The translations under genes were made by a program, and so were the position numbers. A stretch of DNA of 64,000 nt from RGIG8748 sp045578205 (GTDB taxonomy: Bacteria > Bacillota > Clostridia > UMGS1810), in NCBI GenBank assembly GCA_045578205.1, contig JAZNJU010000006.1, forward strand, positions 1 to 64,000. The letters are read 5' to 3'. This document shows, piece by piece, positions 1 through 9,062 of this stretch (position 1 is its first letter; every line of letters starts with the position of its first letter). A model generated the notes under the pieces. The model saw only the letters and a program-made list of their open reading frames with translations, was not told where the DNA came from and did no database searches.

Positions 1-194
1 TTTTTGGGGCAATACAAGGAAAAAGCGCAAGCATATGCGAGGCATTTGCGAGCATTTTGACGAAGTAGTGTCTCAAAAAGCCATCAAAAAACACATTCGG
101 ATATTAATACATTTGCTTTCTCTTCGGGTCCCCCTCGCAAGCACGCTTGCTTCGGTTCAGTTCGCTTATTCTGCATCTTATTTTCCTATCCCCA
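1..194. other. Intergenic sequence at the window edge, no gene recognised
   Basis: No convincing reading frame or RNA gene is visible here. The stretch contains short GC-rich inverted repeats such as GCAAGC-ACGC-TTGC around 137-150 and ends in the long hairpin that follows. It is cut by the window edge, so a gene ending further left cannot be excluded. Confidence 0.4.
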
Positions 195-235
195 AAGGGG
201 GTGTAAATTAATTCTTAATTAATTTACACCCCCTT
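195..235. terminator. Long perfect inverted repeat downstream of galE
   Basis: The left arm 195-213 and right arm 217-235 are exact 19-bp reverse complements around a 3-nt loop. It sits 6 bp beyond the galE stop codon, so it probably ends galE transcription and any convergent transcript. Neither side carries a strong T-run, so the terminator call is inferred from position and stem strength. Confidence 0.6.
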
Positions 236-241
236 GATACA

Positions 242-1237
242 TTACATATTATTTTTTGTAAACTCCCATGAAGACCGGCACATAGTGTCAATATCCAGTT
301 CTGCCCTCCAACCGAGTTCCTTGAATGATTTTTCGGTGTCAGCATAGCACACGGCAATATCGCCGTCACGTCTTGGGGCGAATTCATACTTGAGAGTTTT
401 TCCGCAGGCTTTTTCGTATGCGTGCAGAACTTCCAGCACAGAGTATCCGTTTCCTGTGCCCAGGTTGTAGACATTCACACCCGTGCAGGTGTTTGCCTTT
501 TCCAGAGCCTTTACGTGGCCTTTGCTGAGGTCAACCACGTGTATGTAATCTCTCACGCCCGTTCCGTCATCCGTCGGATAATCGTTTCCGAAAACATTGA
601 GGTGGCTCAGTTCCCCTGTGGCAACTTTGGCAATATACGGAACAAGGTTGTTTGGTATGCCGTTCGGATTTTCGCCTATAAGACCGCTTGCATGAGCGCC
701 GATTGGGTTGAAATAACGAAGAAGAACAATTGACCACTCATTGTCGGATGTGTAGAGGTCTGTGAGTATGTCTTCAATCATTAACTTTGTGCTTCCGTAG
801 GGGTTTGTAGTGTGTCTGGGGAAGTCTTCCTTTATCGGAACAGTGTGAGGATTTCCGTACACTGTTGCAGAAGAACTGAAAACTAATTTTTTGCAGTTGT
901 ACTTGCGCATAACATCGCAGAGCACCAGTGTGCTTACGATGTTGTTTTCATAGTATTCAAGGGGCATTCTTACCGATTCACCCACTGCCTTGAGACCTGC
1001 AAAGTGGATTACCGCATCGATTTTGTTTTCTTCAAAAATCTTTTCTACACTTTCCCTGTCTCTTAAATCTTTTTCGTAGAATTTGACTTTTTTACCTGTG
1101 ATTTTTTCGATTTTTTCAATGCTGTCTCTTTTGGAATTGCACAGATTGTCTATAACGGCTACTTCATAGCCTGCATCAATCAGTTCAACGCAGGTGTGAC
1201 TGCCGATAAAACCTGTTCCTCCTGTAACTAAAATCAT
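242..1237 (-). CDS. galE: UDP-glucose 4-epimerase GalE
   Basis: This is a 331-residue cytoplasmic enzyme interconverting UDP-glucose and UDP-galactose (Leloir pathway and supply of UDP-galactose for surface glycans). The N-terminus has the NAD-binding Rossmann motif TGGTGFIGSHT (residues 5-15). The short-chain dehydrogenase catalytic pair appears as YGSTK near residue 147, with the upstream SSSATVYG segment supplying the catalytic serine/threonine. Length is standard for bacterial GalE. The ATG at 1237 is preceded by an AAGGCGGT ribosome-binding site. It is divergent from apgM across a 166-bp gap and appears to be transcribed alone. Confidence 0.97.
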   Translation of the reverse strand: MILVTGGTGFIGSHTCVELIDAGYEVAVIDNLCNSKRDSIEKIEKITGKKVKFYEKDLRDRESVEKIFEENKIDAVIHFAGLKAVGESVRMPLEYYENNIVSTLVLCDVMRKYNCKKLVFSSSATVYGNPHTVPIKEDFPRHTTNPYGSTKLMIEDILTDLYTSDNEWSIVLLRYFNPIGAHASGLIGENPNGIPNNLVPYIAKVATGELSHLNVFGNDYPTDDGTGVRDYIHVVDLSKGHVKALEKANTCTGVNVYNLGTGNGYSVLEVLHAYEKACGKTLKYEFAPRRDGDIAVCYADTEKSFKELGWRAELDIDTMCRSSWEFTKNNM

Positions 1238-1403
1238 ATTAACACCGCCTTTTTATAGTATATACAGTATAACGCAAAATTCATGAGAATACAAGCATGT
1301 GTAAAAATTTTATTAATTTTTCAATTTGGGGGTAGATTTTTAGCACTTTTTGTATCATAATATATATGTAGTATCATGACACAAAATATATTCGGAGGAA
1401 ATT

Positions 1404-2615
1404 ATGAAACATATAGTTATTTTAGGAGACGGAATGGCAGATTACAAGGTGGATGAACTTGGCGGCAAAACTCCTCTGGAGTGTGCAGACAAACCTTGTA
1501 TGGATTACATGGCAAAAAACGGTGAAACAGGACACGTGTTCAATGTGCCCGATGATTATTCGCCCGGAAGCGATGTGGCAAATCTCTCTGCTATGGGATA
1601 TGACCCTGTAAAATATTATTCGGGACGTTCACCCCTTGAGGCAGTCAGTGTCGGTGTGGATATGAAAGATACCGACATCATATTCCGTTGTAATCTTGTT
1701 ACCCTATCGGAAGATGAAAAATATGAGGACAAAACTGTTATAGACCACAGTTCGGACGAAATTACAACCGAAGAGGCAAGAGAACTCATATCTGCAGTAA
1801 ACGAGGCTTTCTCAAATGAAATGTTCTCTTTCTATCCCGGTGTAAGTTACAGACATATTATGGTGTGGGACAAGGGACCATATGACTTTACCCTTACACC
1901 CCCTCACGATATACTGGAAAGAAAGGTTAAGGACTACATTCCCAAAGGCGAGGGCAGTGAATACATATATGATATGATGGTGAAGAGTTTTGATATCTTA
2001 AATAACCATCCCGTCAATATAGCCAGGGCCGAAAGGGGACTTAGAAAAGCCAACTCCATATGGATATGGGGCGAGGGCAAAAAGCCTCTTCTGTCGGACT
2101 TCTTTGAAAAGTACAATATGAAAGGCACCGTTATAAGCGCTGTTGACCTCATAAAGGGAATAGGACTTTGCGCAGGACTTGATGTTGTTGAGGTAGAGGG
2201 TGCCACGGGAAATGTACACACCAACTACAAGGGCAAAGCGGATGCCGCTCTGAAAGCACTGAAAAACGGAAGCGACTATGTGTATATTCACCTGGAAGGT
2301 CCCGACGAATGCGGTCACAGACACGAAATAGAGAACAAGGTAAAGGCAATTGAACTAATAGACGAAAAAGTTGTAAAGTACATTAAAGATGACCTGGATA
2401 AAGAGGGTATAGACTATCGGATGCTTGTGCTTCCCGATCATCCCACACCTCTGGCCCTGAGAACACACACAAGAGACAGCGTGCCCTATATTCTCTATGA
2501 CAGTACAAATGAAATCCGGGGCACAGCCGATTTGTACACCGAAGATGAAGCAAAGAAAAGCGGCATAGTTATAAGGGAAGGACACACTCTTATGGAGAAA
2601 TTTGTTAAAAACTAA
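1404..2615 (+). CDS. apgM: 2,3-bisphosphoglycerate-independent phosphoglycerate mutase, archaeal (ApgM) type
   Basis: A 403-residue metalloenzyme of the alkaline phosphatase superfamily that interconverts 3- and 2-phosphoglycerate in glycolysis. Visible motifs are the metal-binding ILGDGMADY at the N-terminus, GSDVANLSAMGYDP (about residues 55-68) carrying the catalytic serine, and the C-terminal metal sites LPDHPTPLALRTHT. The length of about 400 residues fits the archaeal-type ApgM family rather than the roughly 510-residue GpmI family. The ATG at 1404 follows a strong CGGAGG site. It is followed after 11 bp by the YtvI-like gene, so the two are probably co-transcribed. Confidence 0.94.
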   Translation: MKHIVILGDGMADYKVDELGGKTPLECADKPCMDYMAKNGETGHVFNVPDDYSPGSDVANLSAMGYDPVKYYSGRSPLEAVSVGVDMKDTDIIFRCNLVTLSEDEKYEDKTVIDHSSDEITTEEARELISAVNEAFSNEMFSFYPGVSYRHIMVWDKGPYDFTLTPPHDILERKVKDYIPKGEGSEYIYDMMVKSFDILNNHPVNIARAERGLRKANSIWIWGEGKKPLLSDFFEKYNMKGTVISAVDLIKGIGLCAGLDVVEVEGATGNVHTNYKGKADAALKALKNGSDYVYIHLEGPDECGHRHEIENKVKAIELIDEKVVKYIKDDLDKEGIDYRMLVLPDHPTPLALRTHTRDSVPYILYDSTNEIRGTADLYTEDEAKKSGIVIREGHTLMEKFVKN

Positions 2616-2626
2616 GGAGCAAACCT

Positions 2627-3685
2627 ATGAAAATTCCTGCAAAGGACTCTCTTTCAAGTCTTGTAAAACTCTTATACGCAATATTTGCAATTGTAGTAAT
2701 AATATTTGTTTTGCCAAAAGCGGTTTCCTGTTTGCTGCCGTTTTTCTTCGCATGGATAATTTCCATGATAATAAAGCCTCTTTCAACGGTACTGGAAAAG
2801 ATTGTACACAACAAACGTGTGTCGGTTCTTGTTTCAATGCTTGTTGTACTGGGCATAATATTTGTTGTTTTATACAACCTGTCCAAGGCGATTGTGGACG
2901 AAATACAGGTTATATACGAAATGTTTTCCGACACAAAAGACGGCATTCCTGTTTTTATCTGGGACATTCTTGAATCTTTGCCGAGGAATTTAAAGGATAC
3001 GCTGACAACCGCTGTTGTCAATTCGGACATGAAGGAGATTGCATATCCTGCAATACAAAGCGCACTTCCAAAAATCGGCGGTGCCGCCACCAAGATACCG
3101 TCTGCGTTTGTTTTCACGGTTATATTGCTTCTTGCAACATACTTTATGAGTTATGATGAAAAGGGTTTGAAAGAAGAACTCAAAAAGTTCATCCCCGAGC
3201 GCGGGATAGAAAAGATGAGGAAAATCCGCAGAATATTCTCTCTTGCAATAGGCGGTTATGTAAAGGCACAACTCATAATAATGTGCATGGTGTTCACAAT
3301 ACTTCTTGTGGGATTTGTGATTCTGGATGTAAAGTTGGCACTTTTGCTTGCATTTGTCATAAGTCTCATAGATGCAATCCCCGTTTTGGGAACAGGCATG
3401 GTTCTGAATCCTCTTGCGGTTGTCTATCTGATACAGGGAGACTATGTACGAGCCGTGGGTTTTGTGTGTCTTTATGTTGTGGTTCTGCTTCTTCGCAATT
3501 TTGTGGAACCCAAGGTACTTAGCGGACAACTGGGGATACACCCGATAATAACCCTTGTTTCTATGTATGCAGGTTTGAAACTCATAGGTGTAATTGGCAT
3601 GATTATAGGCCCTGTACTTGCAATAATAATCATAAATTTCTTGAAGACAGAAAAAATGGAGGCGATGACCGATGCAGGTGAATAA
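2627..3685 (+). CDS. YtvI/AI-2E family integral membrane protein
   Basis: A 352-residue polytopic membrane protein of the AI-2E transporter family, closest in length and pattern to the sporulation protein YtvI. Hydrophobic segments lie near residues 12-45, 65-85, 160-175 and then in a dense C-terminal cluster from about 205 to 340. The family signature region (ISLIDAIPVLGTGMVLNPLAV) lies near residues 245-265. Members export small molecules or are needed for sporulation; the substrate cannot be read from sequence. The gene follows apgM closely and its end overlaps the response-regulator start by 14 bp, implying translational coupling. Confidence 0.85.
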   Translation: MKIPAKDSLSSLVKLLYAIFAIVVIIFVLPKAVSCLLPFFFAWIISMIIKPLSTVLEKIVHNKRVSVLVSMLVVLGIIFVVLYNLSKAIVDEIQVIYEMFSDTKDGIPVFIWDILESLPRNLKDTLTTAVVNSDMKEIAYPAIQSALPKIGGAATKIPSAFVFTVILLLATYFMSYDEKGLKEELKKFIPERGIEKMRKIRRIFSLAIGGYVKAQLIIMCMVFTILLVGFVILDVKLALLLAFVISLIDAIPVLGTGMVLNPLAVVYLIQGDYVRAVGFVCLYVVVLLLRNFVEPKVLSGQLGIHPIITLVSMYAGLKLIGVIGMIIGPVLAIIIINFLKTEKMEAMTDAGE

Positions 3686-4358
3686 TACCGTTGTTATTGT
3701 GGACGATGACAAAAACATATGTGAACTTGTACGGCTTTATCTTTCCAAAGAGGGTTTTGACGCAAGATGTGTTTTTGACGGCAACAGTGCAGTAAAACTT
3801 ATTGAAGAACTGAAACCCTCTGCGGTAATTCTGGACATAATGCTCCCCGGGATTGACGGAATAGAAGTTCTCAAGAGAATCCGTGCCAAATACCGTATGC
3901 CTGTTATAATGCTCACCGCAAAGGGTGAAACCATCGACAAGGTTCTCGGTCTGGAACTGGGCGCCGATGACTATGTGGTAAAACCTTTCGAACCAAAGGA
4001 ACTGGTGGCAAGACTGCGCGCTGTTCTCAGACGTTCCGACGGGGGCGATACTCTCGGAGAAGAAATAAATTTTGACAAACTTTCTTTGAACATGTCTACA
4101 TACGAACTCAAAATAGACGGGAAAGTTATCGACATTCCGCCAAAAGAACTGGAACTTTTAAACTACCTTTGTATTCACCCGAACAAGGTGTTTACAAGAG
4201 ATCAACTTCTGGACGAAGTCTGGGGTTATGAATATTTCGGCGATTCCAGAACGGTGGATGTTCATGTCAAACGTTTGAGGGAAAAGATAGAGGGAGTAAG
4301 TGACAAATGGTCGCTTAAAACCGTGTGGGGTGTAGGATACAAATTTGAGGTGAAATAG
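3672..4358 (+). CDS. OmpR/PhoB-family response regulator
   Basis: A 228-residue two-component regulator. The receiver domain spans about residues 6-118, with acidic residues D11-D13, the phospho-acceptor D55 in VILDIMLPG, and the conserved lysine in VVKPF. The winged-helix DNA-binding domain occupies about 130-228 and ends in the typical VWGVGYKF motif. The ATG at 3672 has GGAGG nine bases upstream. It lies one codon before its kinase gene and likely controls the htrA promoter downstream, whose tandem 11-bp repeats suit an OmpR-type dimer. The signal is unknown. Confidence 0.93.
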   Translation: MQVNNTVVIVDDDKNICELVRLYLSKEGFDARCVFDGNSAVKLIEELKPSAVILDIMLPGIDGIEVLKRIRAKYRMPVIMLTAKGETIDKVLGLELGADDYVVKPFEPKELVARLRAVLRRSDGGDTLGEEINFDKLSLNMSTYELKIDGKVIDIPPKELELLNYLCIHPNKVFTRDQLLDEVWGYEYFGDSRTVDVHVKRLREKIEGVSDKWSLKTVWGVGYKFEVK

Positions 4359-4360
4359 TT

Positions 4361-5782
4361 TTGAGAAAAAGCATAATAGGAAATCTTGTTTTCTACAGTT
4401 TTCTTACAATCGGTGCTCTGATTATAACAATATCTGTATATTTTACATCTCAGATTGAATCTATTGCGGTTAAACAGAAGTCAAAATTGCTTTTGAATAA
4501 TGTAGACAACATTCAGCAAACAACATATTTTGCATATACCAATCAAAGCGAAACAATGGACATAATGCTTCAGGGAATCATAGATTCCATTGCGGCAACA
4601 ACCGAATCTTCCGTTACGGTTTTTGATAACAACGGTGTTGTGCTTACCCAGTCGGGAGCAAAGGTGGATACGGATTCTTTTCAGACGGTTACAGACAGGG
4701 TTACCGATCCTGTTTTGAAAGGCGGAAGAATAACATCCAGCAATATATACAAAGACCAGTACGGTGAAAAAATACTTACCGTCGGTGCACCTCTTGTCCA
4801 TGAGGGGGAAATTTTCGGCGGTGTAATGTTCAATCAGAGAGTTCCCGAGGTAAAAGGTGTGTATGCTTTTGTTGTAAACCGTACACTCATTATGCTTATT
4901 CTGGCGATGATACTTTCTGTGATACTCTTTGGTTTTCTCACTTTCAAAATAACCAGTCCCATGCGCAAGATAAGTGCGGCTGTAAAGGAATTTTCAAAAG
5001 GAAACTTCAAAAAACGTGTTGAATACGATTCCGACAACGAATTTGGAAAACTTGCACGTAATATAAACGATATGGCATCTTCTCTCGACAGCCTTGAAAG
5101 TTTGCGAAAACAGTTTATCTCCGATGTATCTCACGAACTGCGCACTCCGCTTACCACTATTTCGGGCTTCACCGAGGGAATCCTGGACGGAACTATACCC
5201 GAGGAAAACCGGGATGAATATCTGGAGGTTGTGCTTTCTGAATCAAAAAGACTTTCCAGACTTATAACCAATCTTTTGCAGGTTACAAAGATGGATAACG
5301 GAGAAACTAAACTTGAGATAACAAAATTTGATATAAATGAACTTGTAAGAATAAATCTTTTGAAGTTTGAAATGATGATAACTCCAAAAAATATAGATGT
5401 ATCCCTCAATATGGATGAGGAGAGACTAATCGTAAAAGCGGATAAAGATGCCATAACCCAGGTTCTTACAAATCTTATAAACAACGCTGTGAAGTTTACT
5501 CCCGAAAATGGGGAAATCTCCATAAATATAACGCGAAAAAAGGATAAGGTATGCGTAGCGGTTGAAAATTCAGGCCACGGCATCAAAAAGGAAGATATAC
5601 CATACATCTGGGACAGATTCTATAAAGCCGACAAGTCCAGAAGCGACAGCCGTAACGGAATGGGTCTTGGTCTTTACATTGTAAAGAATCTTATCAATAT
5701 GCACGCAGAGACCATTACCGTATCCAGCGAACCGGGCAAGAAGACTGTGTTTGCTTTCACCTTGTCTTCGGCAAATGAATAA
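4361..5782 (+). CDS. Sensor histidine kinase, HAMP type
   Basis: A 473-residue membrane kinase partnered with the preceding regulator. A first membrane helix (about residues 7-28) is followed by an extracytoplasmic sensor region, a second helix (about 170-192), a HAMP linker, and a dimerisation/phosphoacceptor domain with H258 in DVSHELRTPLTT. The ATP-binding domain has the N box (NLINNAVKFT), the G1-like VENSGHGI and the G2 GMGLGLYI. I take the TTG at 4361, two bases after the regulator stop; no closer ATG fits. The N-terminal half resembles stress-sensing kinases such as those next to HtrA genes. Confidence 0.93.
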   Translation: MRKSIIGNLVFYSFLTIGALIITISVYFTSQIESIAVKQKSKLLLNNVDNIQQTTYFAYTNQSETMDIMLQGIIDSIAATTESSVTVFDNNGVVLTQSGAKVDTDSFQTVTDRVTDPVLKGGRITSSNIYKDQYGEKILTVGAPLVHEGEIFGGVMFNQRVPEVKGVYAFVVNRTLIMLILAMILSVILFGFLTFKITSPMRKISAAVKEFSKGNFKKRVEYDSDNEFGKLARNINDMASSLDSLESLRKQFISDVSHELRTPLTTISGFTEGILDGTIPEENRDEYLEVVLSESKRLSRLITNLLQVTKMDNGETKLEITKFDINELVRINLLKFEMMITPKNIDVSLNMDEERLIVKADKDAITQVLTNLINNAVKFTPENGEISINITRKKDKVCVAVENSGHGIKKEDIPYIWDRFYKADKSRSDSRNGMGLGLYIVKNLINMHAETITVSSEPGKKTVFAFTLSSANE

Positions 5783-5797
5783 TTTTTTCTTTTTTTA

Positions 5798-5836
5798 CAG
5801 TTTATTCACAGTTTATTAAAAAAGTTTTGATATCAT
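5798..5836 (+). promoter_or_regulatory. htrA promoter with tandem 11-bp response-regulator-like sites
   Basis: CAGTTTATT occurs at 5798-5806 and again at 5809-5817, one 11-bp helical turn apart. A TATCAT -10 box follows at 5831-5836. The -35 position (about 5808-5813) has no consensus and is covered by the repeats, the layout of promoters activated by PhoB/OmpR-type regulators. The regulator encoded just upstream is the obvious candidate; this is inference from position. Confidence 0.5.
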
Positions 5837-5870
5837 ATTTTCACAGAAACAGTGAAAGGAGAAATCCCCC

Positions 5871-7247
5871 ATGGACGAATACAAATGGTTTAAAGATGAT
5901 TTTCAGAATGATATGAATAAAACTTCATCCGACGGTTATGCGTCAGATGAAGATACCAAAGGATATTCCGAAGACTTTGAAAGCGAGACTGCACGGGATA
6001 CCTTTGGTGAAAATGATGATGTTGTTTTTGACAGTGCGGAGACAGCGTCCTTTTACAACACAAACATAAAACACAAAAAACCAAAAAAGAGAGTGAGCGT
6101 GTTTGTTCTTGTGGCATCTGTTGCAGTAACAGCGTTCATCACGGCTGTTGCGGGTGTCTATGTTCCAAAATTCTACTCCGATATAAAGGAAGAAATCGTT
6201 AGATACAAAAACACTCAGAATTCACAGGCGGTTAATACTCCTGGCGAAACCAATACTCCCGGAGCCAAAATAGTTGCACAGGCAACTGTGGATTCCAATG
6301 GAAACGAAGCACTCACTACACCGGAGATTGTTGACATGGTCGGTCCTGCTGTTGTGGGAATTTCGTGCAAGTCTCCCGCTTCATACTATGGCTACTACGG
6401 TTACGGTTCCCAACAGGAAAGCAGCGGTTCCGGCGTTATAATAAGTCAGGACGGCTATATCGTGACAAATAATCATGTTGTGGAAAATGCAAATGAAGTC
6501 ACCGTTATATTAAACACCAGCGAAACATACAGTGCATCTATTGTTGGTACTGACCCAAAGACAGATTTGGCAGTTCTGAAGATAGATGCTTCCGAACTTC
6601 CCTTTGCACAGATGGGACACAGTTCCGAACTTCGTGTAGGCGATACAGCCATTGCCATAGGAAATCCTTTGGGTCAGGAATTTGCAGGTACCACGACACA
6701 GGGGATAATAAGCGGTCTTAACAGAAGTATTACCATAGACAACAAACAACTAAATCTCATACAGACAGATGCGGCGATAAACCCCGGCAACTCCGGCGGT
6801 GCTCTGGTTAATGCGTACGGACACCTCATAGGTATCAACACTGCCAAGATTTCATCATCTTCCCTTGAGGGTCTGGGATTTGCAATCCCAATTGACGAAG
6901 CAAAACCCATAATAACCGACCTCATAGACAACGGATATGTAAAGGGACGTCCCATAATCGGAATAGGCGGACGCGCAGTAACCGAGGAAGATGCAAAGGC
7001 ATATGGGCTTAAAGTCGGTGTGTATGTGGCCAGTATGACTGCCGATTCTCCTGCACAGATGGCAGGTGTTAAAATAGGCGACATCATAGTGGAATGTCAA
7101 GGCGAAAAGGTCGAAACCGTGGAAGATATAAACTTAGTTAAAAACAAATTGCAACCGGGTGACGAACTCGAAATCAAGGTTTACCGTCAGGGTAAATACA
7201 AAAACCTGACCATTATTCTTGGTGAAGAAATACCCGATATTGAATAG
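5871..7247 (+). CDS. HtrA/DegP-like membrane-anchored serine protease with PDZ domain
   Basis: A 458-residue trypsin-like protease for protein quality control at the outer face of the membrane. An acidic cytoplasmic tail (1-65) and basic stretch precede one membrane helix (about 76-97). The protease domain carries the triad H202 (TNNHVV), D232 (TDLAVL) and S308 (GNSGGA). A PDZ domain occupies about residues 355-455, with the carboxylate-binding loop region near IGIGGRAV. The long acidic N-terminus is typical of Firmicute HtrA/HtrB. The ATG at 5871 follows AAAGGAG. It sits directly behind a two-component pair, as in other envelope-stress loci. Confidence 0.95.
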   Translation: MDEYKWFKDDFQNDMNKTSSDGYASDEDTKGYSEDFESETARDTFGENDDVVFDSAETASFYNTNIKHKKPKKRVSVFVLVASVAVTAFITAVAGVYVPKFYSDIKEEIVRYKNTQNSQAVNTPGETNTPGAKIVAQATVDSNGNEALTTPEIVDMVGPAVVGISCKSPASYYGYYGYGSQQESSGSGVIISQDGYIVTNNHVVENANEVTVILNTSETYSASIVGTDPKTDLAVLKIDASELPFAQMGHSSELRVGDTAIAIGNPLGQEFAGTTTQGIISGLNRSITIDNKQLNLIQTDAAINPGNSGGALVNAYGHLIGINTAKISSSSLEGLGFAIPIDEAKPIITDLIDNGYVKGRPIIGIGGRAVTEEDAKAYGLKVGVYVASMTADSPAQMAGVKIGDIIVECQGEKVETVEDINLVKNKLQPGDELEIKVYRQGKYKNLTIILGEEIPDIE

Positions 7248-7254
7248 TATTCGT

Positions 7255-7288
7255 AACCCCTGTGCTTTTTGTACGGGGGTTGCTTTTT
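7255..7288 (+). terminator. Rho-independent terminator after htrA
   Basis: AACCCC at 7255-7260 pairs with GGGGTT at 7276-7281, followed by a T-rich tail. It separates htrA from the AraC-type gene and overlaps that gene's -35 box at its end. Confidence 0.7.
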
Positions 7289-7289
7289 G

Positions 7290-7318
7290 TTGACTAAAAC
7301 ATCTCTGTGTGTTAAGAT
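7290..7318 (+). promoter_or_regulatory. Sigma-A type promoter for the AraC-family gene
   Basis: TTGACT (7290-7295), a 17-bp spacer and TAAGAT (7313-7318) lie 20 bp before the start codon. Confidence 0.65.
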
Positions 7319-7337
7319 TTAAAATGAGGTGAGAAAA

Positions 7338-8204
7338 GTGCCTGTTGTGAGAGAGAATGAAAAAGAAAATATTAACACTTGGGTGAGGCTTTACCGTTCG
7401 CAGATTACCAAAGACAGCATACTGTCTTACCATCACCACACGGCAGTTGAATTTTGCTGTATATTGTCAGGTTGCGGAAAACTAAGCGGAGATGACGGTG
7501 AAATCCCCGTTTCGGAGGGAGACGTTATTCTTTTTCCTCCGGGTCAGACGCACATATTTTCTGCCCGAGAAGACAGCCTTTCCATGCTTACACTTCACTT
7601 TGAACCTCGTTATATCTGGCAATCCCAAAGCGGATTTTCGGGTGCTGAACTTTTGGGAGCAATTTTAAATTCCGACAAAGATTATTGCCCAAGACTTTCC
7701 GTGAATATATCGGAATATGTGTTTTCTAAAATTCTTGAAACCGAACAAGAGTTAAAAAACTGTAATAGAGAATATGAGAGTGCTGTAAAAACACTTATTG
7801 TGCAGATGCTTATATTCGTTTCAAGGCAAATGAGTTACGCAAAAAGATTTAAGAACACCGATGCACGGCTTTGCAATCTTTCGGGTCTTGAGAAAACAAT
7901 GGATTACATAGATGCCAACCTGAAATCGGATCTGGATTTGTATGTACTTTCGGAAATATCGGGAATGAGCAAATCCTATTTTTGCACCGTGTTCAAAAGG
8001 TACAACGGCATTAAACCGTGGGATTACATTACCATAAAGCGTATTGATAAGGCATTAAGACTTATTATGCTTTCTCCGGAAAAGAAAATGAACATAGCAG
8101 CAGACTGCGGTTTCAACAATGCTGCCAATTTTTACAGAGCATTCAAAAAAATTACGGGAAGAACACCGGGTGACTATGAAAAACTAAGTATTGCCATGTA
8201 TTGA
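7338..8204 (+). CDS. AraC-family transcriptional regulator with cupin sensor domain
   Basis: About 288 residues. The N-terminal half is a cupin-type sensor domain: HHHTAVEFCCILSG supplies the His cluster and GDVILFPPGQTH the second cupin motif. The C-terminal 100 residues form the paired helix-turn-helix domain, with ISGMSKSYFCTVFKRYNG as first and AADCGFNNAANFYRAFKK as second recognition region. A frame extension begins at GTG 7329, but AGGTGA lies five bases before the GTG at 7338, which I take as the start. It precedes the amino-acid ABC operon, whose -35 box overlaps its stop codon, so it may regulate that operon; there is no direct evidence. Confidence 0.9.
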   Translation: MPVVRENEKENINTWVRLYRSQITKDSILSYHHHTAVEFCCILSGCGKLSGDDGEIPVSEGDVILFPPGQTHIFSAREDSLSMLTLHFEPRYIWQSQSGFSGAELLGAILNSDKDYCPRLSVNISEYVFSKILETEQELKNCNREYESAVKTLIVQMLIFVSRQMSYAKRFKNTDARLCNLSGLEKTMDYIDANLKSDLDLYVLSEISGMSKSYFCTVFKRYNGIKPWDYITIKRIDKALRLIMLSPEKKMNIAADCGFNNAANFYRAFKKITGRTPGDYEKLSIAMY

Positions 8205-8229
8205 CAAAAGAAATTTCATGGTATATAAT
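8201..8229 (+). promoter_or_regulatory. Consensus promoter of the amino-acid ABC transporter operon
   Basis: TTGACA (8201-8206), a 17-bp spacer and TATAAT (8224-8229) match the sigma-A consensus at every position. The -35 box overlaps the end of the regulator gene. Confidence 0.9.
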
Positions 8230-8266
8230 CTATTGAGTAAGAATTATATTTAACGGAGGTTTTACA

Positions 8267-9007
8267 ATGAAAAAGATTTTATCACTTGTTTTGGTTTTGG
8301 TTGCAGTTGTAGCATGTTTTGCAGGTTGCGGCGCAAAAAATGACAAACTCACAATGGCTACTAATGCCGAATTCCCTCCCTTTGAGTACCTCGAAGGCGA
8401 AGAGATTGTTGGTGCAGATGTTGAAATTGCAAAGGCAATCGCAGAAAAATTGGGCAGAGAACTCGAAATCACAAACATAGATTTTGATGCAGCCTTAACA
8501 GGTGCAGCAACAGGTAAGTATGACATGGCTGTTGCAGGTATTACTGCAAACGACGAGAGAAGAAAAAATATGAACTTCTCCGATGATTACTACACTGCTT
8601 CTCAGGCTATCATAGTTACTGCAGAAAGCGAAATAAAAGGTGCAGCAGACCTTAAAGGCAAGAAAGTTTCCTGCCAGGAAGGCACAACCGGTGAACAGTA
8701 TCTTCTCGATAACGGATATGAAATTCAGTCCTACAAGACAGGCGCTGAAGCAGTAAGTGCTCTTACAGCAAATAAAGTTGATGCTGTTGTAATTGACAAT
8801 GCAGTTGCAGTTGCTCTTTCCCAGAAGCAGAATGGCAAAACAGTTGTTCTTGACGAAGCACTTACCAAGGAAGCATATGCTATTGCCTTAAAGAAAGGTA
8901 ACGATGAACTCACAGAAGAAATCAACAAAGCACTCGCTGAACTCAAAGAAGAGGGCGTGCTCAAAAAAATATTTGAAAAGTACGATTTACCCTACGACGA
9001 GCAGTAA
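8267..9007 (+). CDS. Polar amino-acid ABC transporter substrate-binding lipoprotein
   Basis: A 246-residue extracytoplasmic binding protein (family 3 solute-binding fold) that captures an amino acid and delivers it to the permease. The N-terminus is a lipoprotein signal peptide with the lipobox FAGC, making C21 the acylated residue. The family signature region reads GADVEIAKAIAEKLG (about residues 44-58). Two-lobe architecture follows, with DAVVIDNAVA in the second lobe. The ATG at 8267 follows ACGGAGG. It is the first gene of a three-gene importer; a hairpin after it probably keeps its level higher than that of the membrane parts. The exact substrate is not readable. Confidence 0.93.
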   Translation: MKKILSLVLVLVAVVACFAGCGAKNDKLTMATNAEFPPFEYLEGEEIVGADVEIAKAIAEKLGRELEITNIDFDAALTGAATGKYDMAVAGITANDERRKNMNFSDDYYTASQAIIVTAESEIKGAADLKGKKVSCQEGTTGEQYLLDNGYEIQSYKTGAEAVSALTANKVDAVVIDNAVAVALSQKQNGKTVVLDEALTKEAYAIALKKGNDELTEEINKALAELKEEGVLKKIFEKYDLPYDEQ

Positions 9008-9017
9008 ATATTGTTTG

Positions 9018-9048
9018 AAAGCGGCGTATGAAATGCGCCGCTTTTTTT
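9018..9048 (+). terminator. Intra-operon attenuator after the binding-protein gene
   Basis: GCGGCG (9021-9026) pairs with CGCCGC (9036-9041), followed by seven T residues. It lies between the binding-protein and permease genes, which lack another promoter, so partial read-through is expected. Confidence 0.75.
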
Positions 9049-9062
9049 AAAGAGGTATGAAT

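Noticed and set aside
2605..3718. Leftward long open frames opposite the YtvI-like gene
   Set aside because: They are antisense to a clear membrane-protein gene, with no ribosome-binding site and unlikely composition.
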